Assembly: GCA_014885115.2 (NCBI GenBank)
Contig: WKLE02002600.1
Coordinates: 18,048 to 28,727 of the forward strand
DNA: 10,680 nt
Source of the DNA: Asterionellopsis glacialis
Taxonomy: Eukaryota > Bacillariophyta > Plagiogrammaphyceae > Rhaphoneidales > Asterionellopsidaceae
Direction: 5' to 3'
Shown here: positions 1 to 6,171 of the stretch, piece by piece
How the letters are laid out: each line of letters opens with the position of its first letter
Position numbering within the stretch: position 1 is the first letter of the stretch
Translations under genes and position numbers: made by a program
The notes under the pieces: model-generated
What the model saw: only the letters and a program-made list of their open reading frames with translations
The model's database searches: none
Told to the model about the DNA's origin: nothing

Positions 1-47
1 TACTTTACTCATAGTACAAGATAATCTTCCCTCCAAGACGACTACTT

Positions 48-173
48 ATGGCCAAGAAAGAATATTCTACCAAGCCAGCGCGCCGTCCAAAAAAGAAGAA
101 ACGAACGCCGAGCTCTCAACGGATACGAAAGCTTCAAAACCACCAACTGAGAAGGGAAGGACGGACCATTTAG
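48..173 (+). CDS. doubtful 41-codon basic ORF
   Basis: A short ATG-to-TAG reading frame encodes a peptide of 41 residues, very rich in Lys and Arg, with a KKKKR stretch (residues 15-19) like a nuclear localisation signal. The frame is open upstream to base 15, where a TAG precedes it, so it could also be part of a last exon of a gene entering from the left. The stretch looks less AT-rich than the sequence that follows. No family is recognised. It may be chance; the antisense strand is also open here, which weakens the case for either strand being coding. Confidence 0.2.
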   Translation: MAKKEYSTKPARRPKKKKRTPSSQRIRKLQNHQLRREGRTI

Positions 174-279
174 TGCAGAAGTAGTTACCCTTTCTTTCCT
201 TGAAGTACAAGCTCGTACTCGTACTCTCTAGATTAGAGGTTATATTACCCATCTATAGAGCCTTACACCTACACTATAA

Positions 280-690
280 GCTATGCCATGTATCTCTTTC
301 ATGTATTCCACAATCTGGAATATCTCTAGCATTATCATTATTAACTCCTTAATTCTTGTAAGATGCAGCAGGAGGAGATGGAATAACAAGACCTAAATGT
401 GCTGTAAGTCGTAAATTAGTGCTTCCACAATATGGTTGTATTTTAGTATGGGGTGCCAATATACTAAATATAACTTTACCACCACCTGCTTCTACTAATG
501 TAATTGCTTCTGGAACATGATTATGAAAAAGTAATGCTTTCGTGTTGGAAGCAAATGAAGGGAAAAAAAACAAGCACCATACTCATTATTATGGTTGTCT
601 GACCCCGTACCAAATAGTACCCATTCTCTCCAATCACCATTCTGACCAGTTACTACTAATATAACGAAATACCATGTTTCTCACCATCAC
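280..690 (-). pseudogene. aspartyl/asparaginyl beta-hydroxylase-like remnant, C-terminal part
   Basis: Read on the minus strand, this stretch resembles the catalytic domain of Asp/Asn beta-hydroxylases, 2-oxoglutarate and Fe(II) oxygenases of the Asp_Arg_Hydrox family. In order it shows TWYFVILVV, GQNGDWREW, FASNTKALLF, FSILAPHTKIQPYCG, TNLRLTAHLGLVIP and, after a stop, CGIHERDTWHS, which fits the region following the HLGL motif in the family. The gene is broken. The frames before and after an 8-T run (minus strand, around 551-560) do not match. A TAA lies at 349-351 and a TAG just after the TWHS segment, and a TGA precedes the WYFV segment. No FDDSFEHEVW-type segment with the second iron ligand is visible. 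The first iron-binding His (PHxG in the family) reads PYCG, a change explained by one C-to-T step. The longest clean frame runs 573 to 349. It is probably not functional; the family assignment is from motif memory, not alignment. Confidence 0.7.
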
Positions 691-870
691 AACAACCCAA
701 ATGGTGCACATCCATTACAAGAACATTGGAAAGTTATTTTATATGAATGTTGAGTAATAAATACCTCATCATCACAAGATTGGCCACGAGTTGGATCAGG
801 TGATCATGGATCTGGGATATGATGATTATGAAGTAGTGTTTGGTCAGAATGGTGACTGGCGAGAATGGTT
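618..870. repeat. inverted repeat, 27-bp arms, 25 of 27 matching
   Basis: Bases 842-868 on the plus strand and the reverse complement of about 622-648 match at 25 of 27 positions. Both arms encode GQNGDWREW in the frame of the hydroxylase remnant. The two differences are GAT/GAC (Asp) and AGA/CGA (Arg), both silent. The arms are separated by about 193 bases. This marks an inverted partial duplication or inversion within a former hydroxylase locus. Confidence 0.8.
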
Positions 871-960
871 ACTACAGTATATTGTGAAGGTCAAACAATT
901 TGTTCTGTTGTCCTGATCATACATACATGTACTGATTTAGAAGTTGGAAACAATAGGTAT
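692..960 (+). pseudogene. second, inverted beta-hydroxylase-like fragment, middle part
   Basis: On the plus strand, head-to-head with the minus-strand remnant, lie pieces that also suit a hydroxylase of the same family. HPLQEHWKVILYE (around 700-740) resembles the conserved W-x-x-I segment upstream of the catalytic domain, and GQNGDWREW (842-868) is identical to the peptide on the other strand. A Cys/Thr-rich tail (HTCTDLE, frame-shifted, about 922-945) could match the CPKTCxLL region. The pieces lie in different frames, separated by TGA and TAA codons, so no protein can be made as it stands. Only the GQNGDWREW match is firm; the flanking matches are weak. It may be a rearranged piece of one gene or part of a second copy. 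Confidence 0.45.
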
Positions 961-1060
961 AATAATAGAGTCCTTTGAAAGACGTCATAATATTATTATA
1001 TATTTTAATGTTAAATATATTCTATTGAAGTAGTTTTTGAATTTGCTATCTTGAAGGACC

Positions 1061-1082
1061 TACCAGGTACCAGTACCTGGTA
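1061..1082. repeat. inverted repeat, 10-bp arms with 2-nt spacer
   Basis: TACCAGGTAC is followed by CA and then its exact reverse complement GTACCTGGTA. The same TACCAGGTAC core recurs downstream of the kinase gene, for example around 3237-3245 and as CCAGGTA near 3508. It could form a hairpin or act as a dimer-type protein-binding site. Confidence 0.8.
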
Positions 1083-1285
1083 CATTTGATAAAAGGAGCT
1101 TGGATATTTGTCAAAAAAGGGAAAACAGCTCTGCTGCCCGGTACTGTATGGCGTGCCGAGATGAGCTATGTGGGATTTGCAAAGTTCGCGGATCCACGTT
1201 GATCTTATAACGAGGATATAGTAAGTAGGACCCTACCGCAAATACGTTTCTCTGATGGAGGAAAATGCCCTGCTACCGATAGGAC

Positions 1286-1313
1286 CTAGTACTGGTAGGA
1301 CAACTAGTACTGG
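1286..1313 (+). repeat. 10-bp direct repeat CTAGTACTGG, two copies
   Basis: The 10-mer CTAGTACTGG occurs at 1286-1295 and again at 1304-1313, an 18-bp step, inside the motif-rich upstream flank of the kinase gene. It shares the AGTACTGG/GGTAC flavour of the other motifs in the region. Confidence 0.75.
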
Positions 1314-1371
1314 CACCTGGTAGCTGCGGTACGGCAGATCACCACATTTTCAACATTGACAGAGCGACGAT

Positions 1372-1385
1372 CTTGAGATCTCAAG
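1372..1385. promoter_or_regulatory. 14-bp perfect palindrome upstream of the kinase gene
   Basis: CTTGAGATCTCAAG equals its own reverse complement. It lies about 160 bp before the kinase ATG, a plausible place for a binding site of a dimeric transcription factor. The palindrome is read directly; the regulatory role is inference. Confidence 0.35.
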
Positions 1386-1546
1386 GACATTCATAGACAC
1401 CGTACAACCGAGAAATCAGCTATCTGTCTTGTCACACCAAGAGAATCTTGGTCATACGCAGACAATAAGCTGTTTTTAATTTGACTCAGACTTCTTTCGT
1501 ACTCGTAGACCAGATAATACAGTATTATAACATATACTGCAGCGCA

Positions 1547-2887
1547 ATGGCCCACCTTCCTCTCTCCGAAGAAACCAGCGAATGTCTACCATGGGGCACA
1601 CCGGATATACAAATTGGTGTGAAGGAGTGGAATGCAGACGGAACTCGCTTGCTCGCAAATGTCCTTCCTCGAAATACTACAATTGATCAATATGATAGTG
1701 TTCCACAAGAAAATATTTTTTTAATCAAAAGAGACAATCCACAGCAAGCATATAGGAAAGAAATATTCAGAACTGAATCAGGGCAAAAAATACCAAATGG
1801 AATGAGTCGACCCTTGGGATTACATGGTAGTCGTGGTAAAATGCATTTATGTGAACTTCTACCACGTGTACACACAAACGTAGAGGACCAGCAGGTTGTG
1901 TTTCAAGAACTTGGTAAAAAAGAACGCCAACGTGTATGCATTAAGGAGATCTATCGGACAAATGGAGATGATGAAATGCAGGTTAGTCTAGGTGATGAAG
2001 CGTTAACATTACAAGAAAAAATAGCAAAAATGAATGCTAATGTGCATCGAAACGGGTATCAAGAAAATTCTTACAATGAGGCACGCATTATGCAAAAAAT
2101 TGGGACAAATTCCAATGGTAATGTGATGCATTGCATCGAGGTACTTATTACTAGGAAAAGTGTGTTTCTTGTCATGCCATATGCCAGCGGGAAAGCACTA
2201 CCAAGAGAAAAAAATGGCGAACAAGAAGCAAAACAGCGCCTTCGTCAGATTTTAGCCAATGTGAAATACATTCATAATACTGGTAATTTTTTTCACAGAG
2301 ATTTCAAACATGACAACATCGTGATAAATGCAGATGGCAGCACCACGTTGATCGATTTTGGAATGAGCCTCATGATGCCGCATGATGAAACCAATCGATT
2401 CCTTATTAAAGCCCGAGGAATCTGTGGAACAGCGGAGTATATGGCCCCCGAAATGATCCAGAATGACAATTACGATGGCTATGCGCTTGATGTATGGGCC
2501 TTGGGTATTATTTTGTTTTATTCACTAACCGGAGATTTCCTGGTTACGGGACCAGGCCTACCGATCGTCATTGACGAATACAACGAGGGGGGAGAAATTA
2601 TAAGATATGCCAATCGGGAATTTCAACATTTTGTGGTTCATAATTGTCTCAATGATACCCGGGATGCTAACAACCGGAACGAAGCATTCCTTTTACATCC
2701 TGATACTCCAGAAAATGAAAGATTCAAGAGAATGATTAGAGCTGTTCTGGCCCTCAGCTCCAATGCAAGAAAATTACTATGGGGCATGTTGAAGAAAGAT
2801 AGAAGAGAAAGATTTACATTAGAAGATATAGAACAACATCCTTGGCTCTCCGAAGAAGCTAATCAACGCATTGACGAAGGCGGCTGA
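1547..2887 (+). CDS. protein kinase, probably Ser/Thr-specific, lacking a clear glycine-rich loop
   Basis: A 446-residue soluble protein, single exon. The first in-frame ATG is at 1547 with a fair context (G at -3, G at +4); the frame is open back to 1469 but has no earlier ATG. Residues 1-110 form an N-terminal region I do not recognise. The kinase domain follows. The VCIKEI strand carries the ATP-binding Lys at 133. The helix C Glu is at 178 in NEARIM. The hinge reads LVMPYASG. The catalytic loop HRDFKHDN has Asp 252, Lys 254 and Asn 257. The metal-binding DFG starts at 270, GTAEYMAPE contains APE at 300-302, DVWALGIILFYSLTG starts at 315, and the domain closes with LEDIEQHPWL. The HRDxK, GTxEYMAPE and HPWL features fit Ser/Thr kinases of the CAMK/AGC-like side. 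Oddities are the absence of GxGxxG before Lys 133 (only FQELGKKERQR) and an insert of about 70 residues between helices F and H. All main catalytic residues are present, so activity is likely. Substrate and pathway are unknown. No membrane segment is seen. Confidence 0.9.
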   Translation: MAHLPLSEETSECLPWGTPDIQIGVKEWNADGTRLLANVLPRNTTIDQYDSVPQENIFLIKRDNPQQAYRKEIFRTESGQKIPNGMSRPLGLHGSRGKMHLCELLPRVHTNVEDQQVVFQELGKKERQRVCIKEIYRTNGDDEMQVSLGDEALTLQEKIAKMNANVHRNGYQENSYNEARIMQKIGTNSNGNVMHCIEVLITRKSVFLVMPYASGKALPREKNGEQEAKQRLRQILANVKYIHNTGNFFHRDFKHDNIVINADGSTTLIDFGMSLMMPHDETNRFLIKARGICGTAEYMAPEMIQNDNYDGYALDVWALGIILFYSLTGDFLVTGPGLPIVIDEYNEGGEIIRYANREFQHFVVHNCLNDTRDANNRNEAFLLHPDTPENERFKRMIRAVLALSSNARKLLWGMLKKDRRERFTLEDIEQHPWLSEEANQRIDEGG

Positions 2888-3086
2888 TCAACGTGAAAGT
2901 ATTTAATTGTTCAGTAAATGCATAGCGGGACTCGAAAGTATTCTCTTTGCATATGCAACATACCTCTGCTTAGCTTAGCGTCGCTTGGTGATTTCCCAAA
3001 TGAATAGCAGTCGAACCAAGATCATTATTTTATATCATTATGAGATCGAGTCCTCGTCTACCTTATGATATGCCAATCTACCCCAG

Positions 3087-3320
3087 CTACCGGGTACCTT
3101 ACCAGGTATGGTAGATAGAACCTAATTGTGCTGGTACCAGGTACAGTAGCACGAAATAGGACCCAACACAAACTCTACCTAAACCATAATTACTGAATAC
3201 CTTCACCAGATACTGACCGTATCAGCAAGATGTATTACCAGGTACAGGTACAAGGTAAAGTATAAGGTACTGTACCAGGAACAGTACAATGTAGAATTAC
3301 TAACTTGTACTAGGTCCTAC
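3087..3320. repeat. cluster of GTACC/GGTAC motifs
   Basis: Motifs read directly include CTACCGGGTACC and TTACCAGGTA near 3087-3108, CTGGTACCAGGTAC near 3131-3144, TTACCAGGTACAGGTAC near 3236-3250, and GGTACTGTACCAGGAACAGTAC near 3267. Spacing is irregular and copies differ, so this is a diffuse motif cluster rather than a tandem or CRISPR-type array. It matches the kinase upstream flank in motif type. Confidence 0.6.
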
Positions 3321-3379
3321 GTACATGCTAGTACGTACCTTTTACACCTGGTCCTCTGGTATCTTCCTGGTAGGACCTA
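3311..3379. repeat. nested inverted repeats (TAGGTCCTAC and TACGTAC)
   Basis: TAGGTCCTAC at 3311-3320 has its exact reverse complement GTAGGACCTA at 3370-3379. Starting within the left arm and running into the interval, TACGTAC (3318-3324) pairs with GTACGTA (3331-3337) across a 6-nt spacer. The transcribed or single-stranded form could fold into alternative hairpins. Confidence 0.7.
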
Positions 3380-3509
3380 CATCTCGAAACATTGAAAGTC
3401 ATTTCCCCTTATGGAATTGCTTCGTATGTAGGACATTGGGTGCAATTTTCGGTTGAAACCCCTGAAAAGATTTTTGTCATTTGAACGAAAATCAACAACA
3501 TTATGTACC

Positions 3510-3523
3510 AGGTAGGCCTACCT
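3510..3523. repeat. 14-bp perfect palindrome
   Basis: AGGTAGGCCTACCT is its own reverse complement. It is preceded directly by GTACC, linking it to the motif family of the surrounding cluster. It lies about 165 bp upstream of the start codon of the next gene, so a promoter role there is also possible. Confidence 0.6.
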
Positions 3524-3687
3524 TGTTGAAAGGTTACACTTTGTACTAGAGGACCTAACCGATTGTGTCAATCTCCATTTTTCTACCAAATAGTGTTGTA
3601 TGCGAAGCGCAGATCTGAAGCTATGCAGATAAAGGCATAAACCATTGCAACTCGAGAGCACGAGGCACCCCCTTGTCACAAAGAACA

Positions 3688-5930
3688 ATGAAAATCTTGA
3701 AGATAGTAGCTTCGGTCCTCCAATTCTTTGGACGACAGCAACAAGGAAAAGAGGTCATCGGATCTACATCACTTCCCATCAATTTCGTACGTCTGATCAC
3801 TGAGCAGAATCATGTTAGATTTCGTTTCGTCGCTATTTCCACGATTTTTGTTTAAACCGAAAGTGTGTCCACTCTTTTCTTCGTCCCTTACATTTCTCGT
3901 TTTTTCTCTTCTCTAAGCAATCTCACGGAATACAAAATCGTATTAATCCTACGCAAACCCGTCAAGTCGATAATAATCTTGTTGGTGCTCATGGTTTCAA
4001 CCAACCATTGAGACAGAGTGGCCGACGTATCCGTGAAGTCGGAGGCTCTGCAGTGAAAACGGGATTCTGTGGATTTCCGATTGACATGCTCTTAGTAGAT
4101 GACCCTTTTGAACAGATAGAGATGACTTGCGATGAGGCCGCAAGCACAGTTGGTCAATGTCAAGATAATTTCTTCTTTTCGACGTATCAGTGTGAATGGA
4201 TCAATGCTCGATGTACATCGGATGCTGATGCAACAGGCGAGGATTCCGAATGTCCACACATAACGAACAAAACAGCGTGTGAAATAAAAAATTGGTCCGG
4301 CCCTCGAAGATGTATTTGGTATGCATTTAGTGATCGAGTCCCTCCTCCAGTACCAGAATGGGAGAGTAGTAATGGTGCATACTGTGGATATCCAATTGAT
4401 TTCATTGATGGAACAGATGATCCCTTCGCTAAACCGCGCCAACCTTGTCGTGTAACTGCAGAAACAAAAGAAATGTGTACAAATTCAACTTTCTTGGCAG
4501 TTTATGAATGTTCCTGGAAAAATGGTAGGTGTACGTCTCAAGCCGTAAGTACCAATGAAGATATCAGTTGCCCAAGAAAACAATCTCAAATATTATGTGA
4601 TGGCTCTAGTTGGGTTGGATCTCGTGCTTGTGTTTGGTATGATGAAGAAGGACCGCCACCAGAACCAAAAAGCTCACCATTACCATTTCAGAATCCTTCG
4701 TCTAGACCATCCCTTGGAACATCAAGCAAGAATCCCTCAACGGCACCAACCTCCATATTGACACCAACTAACAGTCCTCTCCGTCAAGAGCACATGGACA
4801 AACCCCAAACTACGACACCAAGTAACAGTCCTCTTCGTTATCAAGAGCCCACGGACAAACACCAAACTACGACATCAAGGCCCACCCCTGCTAAACTGAC
4901 ACACTATCCAATGCCCATTAACACCCCTTTAAAGCAACAGCCACCACCGAACAAAAGCAGTGCACATCCTGATACCAAACCACCATCGTTATCACCATCT
5001 GATTTCAAGAGAAGAACAAGCTCACCTTTTCCAACTCCAGCTTCTTATCCTAAACCTGTACTAGATGGAAGTCAGAATGTGATCTCTCCTACCCAAGGGT
5101 CAAATTTTTCAAATAGAACAATGCCATTTCAAGAAACACGAACATCTTTACAACCATCTGCAAATCCGACTTTGTTGCACAAACCATCACCTACTAGTAG
5201 TAGGATTCAAATTTCGCTTCCTCCAACGATTGGTGGAGATGGTATGGTTACAGCTTGTCAATGTGACACAAGTTTGAGAAATTGCATTGACGAACCTGTA
5301 AAGGCAGAACAGTCTCTTTACATATGTCTTTCTATGCTGAGTCATCAAAATGACAACACAGAATCTCCATCCACAACTGGAGCAGAATTTGTCAATGTTC
5401 GTAATATGACTATCATTCAAAACAATGGAAAACTTTCCGATACTGTCATTCGTCGCTCTACATCAACCAATCTGGAGACATTTGTCAATATAGAAAAAAA
5501 ACATGCAGCAATACGGACTGAATTGAGACCTGATTTTTTTAGAGATGATACACCTAATGAAGTTATTGTTGAGGGGGTTATTATCATCGCACTAGGAGGT
5601 AACAGTCGAGATCACGACCTTCATCAAAACAGCGATGGTAACAAGAAGAATATTGATAATGACTATGACTATGAAAGCCATTCGGTTAGAACTCCAAGAA
5701 GTACTACAACTATTAACGGTGGTTTCCAAATTCAAGTTAGTTTGGTACAAACTGATGAAGATTTTAGGAAAGAGGGTCACGAACCAACTGCATGGAGTTG
5801 GAAAGAGTTAGCTGTCATAGCTGGATTTGTGGCAGCAGTGATATCAGTGTTTCTTTTGATCCGCTTTATGATTTCAAAGTGCAACAATTTCAACATTCCC
5901 GCGGCAGGGGGACTTTGCCTTCACAGGTGA
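3688..5930 (+). CDS. type I membrane protein with two 8-Cys modules and a Pro/Thr-rich stalk (join 3688..3786, 3918..5930)
   Basis: Predicted product of 703 residues from two exons. Exon 1 (33 codons, ATG with A at -3) starts MKILKIVASVLQFFG, a short and rather weak signal-peptide-like segment. Exon 2 joins in phase 0. Residues 82-170 and 187-277 are two tandem copies of a module with eight cysteines each, sharing CGxPID, DDPF, the QCEW/ECSW and RCTS segments, and a closing CxWY. Residues 278-473 are a Pro/Ser/Thr-rich, stalk-like stretch with a repeated NSPLR...QTTT unit. Residues 474-660 begin with ACQCD and have further Cys at NCID and YICL, with beta-strand-like alternation; I do not recognise the fold. 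Residues 664-685 (LAVIAGFVAAVISVFLL) form a transmembrane helix, followed by a tail of about 18 residues. This suggests a surface or secretory-pathway protein with a large outer part and no signalling domain inside. No known family is assigned; it looks lineage-specific. Without an ATG in exon 2 before residue 91, the spliced start is needed. The gene is convergent with the LRR gene. Confidence 0.8.
3787..3917 (+). other. 131-nt spliceosomal intron
   Basis: The donor is GTACGT directly after codon 33. The acceptor is CTCTAAG at the end of a long pyrimidine-rich tract (about 3871-3914), and a branch-like CTTAC (A at 3890) lies 27 nt before the end. Removing it joins both frames exactly in phase 0. 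If it is retained, translation from 3688 stops at 3855. It is predicted from sequence only. Confidence 0.7.
4770..4880 (+). repeat. imperfect tandem repeat, 54- and 57-bp units, in the stalk
   Basis: The units at 4770-4823 and 4824-4880 encode NSPLRQEHMDKPQTTTPS and NSPLRYQEPTDKHQTTTSR. The second has one extra codon (TAT) after the NSPLR segment. It is a recent in-frame duplication in the Pro/Thr-rich stalk and may vary in copy number between strains. Confidence 0.75.
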
Positions 5931-6171
5931 CCAAATCAACGTCAATCTAACTATCTTGCTCAACATTTAAGTTTAAATCGTATACAAACACTTTACGAAA
6001 CAGCTACTTAGACAATATTTGGCATGCATTATTCTGTATTTACTGATGTGACGTAGTTGATATTGTTGTCTACCATTCTGGTCCAATATTCGAATTCCAT
6101 CTCTATCTGCGAAGGACCCGTTGAATGACATCTACGTCCTAAAATAACAAAATCTAATTTTAAAAGAACAT
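5931..6171. other. short convergent intergenic region
   Basis: About 240 AT-rich bases lie between two tail-to-tail genes and must hold both 3' untranslated regions. No gene, strong hairpin or clear polyadenylation signal was identified. Confidence 0.6.

Larger units (their letters stand above)
961..1546. other. intergenic region and 5' flank of the kinase gene
   Basis: I see no supportable gene here. A very AT-rich block lies at about 985-1022. It is followed by a cluster of GTACC/GGTAC-type motifs: an inverted repeat at 1061-1082, GGACCTACC and GGACCCTACC variants near 1056 and 1229, and the 10-mer CTAGTACTGG twice at 1286-1295 and 1304-1313. A 14-bp perfect palindrome sits at 1372-1385. 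The kinase reading frame is open back to 1469, after a TAA at 1466-1468, but holds no ATG before 1547, so the bases from about 1469 to 1546 are taken as 5' untranslated. No convincing TATA box was identified. Confidence 0.6.
2888..3600. other. intergenic region, 3' flank of the kinase gene, rich in short palindromes
   Basis: No supportable gene lies here. From about 3080 to 3550 the sequence is packed with variants of TACCAGGTAC, GGTACC, TAGGTCCTA and its complement, and GTACGTAC. The listed inverted repeats fall in this stretch. The first 190 bases (2888-3080) are presumably the kinase 3' untranslated region and show nothing recognisable. Confidence 0.6.

Noticed and set aside
545..562. Frameshift in the hydroxylase remnant as a sequencing error in an 8-base homopolymer
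   Set aside because: An error is possible there, but separate stops, a lost iron ligand and the inverted piece still make the locus non-functional.
1481..1546. TTG at 1481 as the kinase start
   Set aside because: A eukaryotic gene is expected to start at ATG; the first in-frame ATG is at 1547 with a fair context, and the extra 22 residues have no kinase similarity.
3087..3550. CRISPR or tandem-satellite array
   Set aside because: Motif copies differ and spacing is irregular; there are no uniform spacers, and the context is eukaryotic.
3673..3855. Stand-alone 60-residue gene
   Set aside because: Its TTG start is implausible, and it contains a strong splice donor; it is better explained as exon 1 plus the intron of the membrane protein gene.
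4008..4010. TTG at 4008 as start of the Cys-rich protein
   Set aside because: The frame runs open upstream to 3819, and a spliced ATG at 3688 gives a complete product with a hydrophobic N-terminus.
4092..4442. Minus-strand 116-residue frame inside the Cys-rich gene
   Set aside because: It is antisense to the conserved 8-Cys modules and shows no family features.
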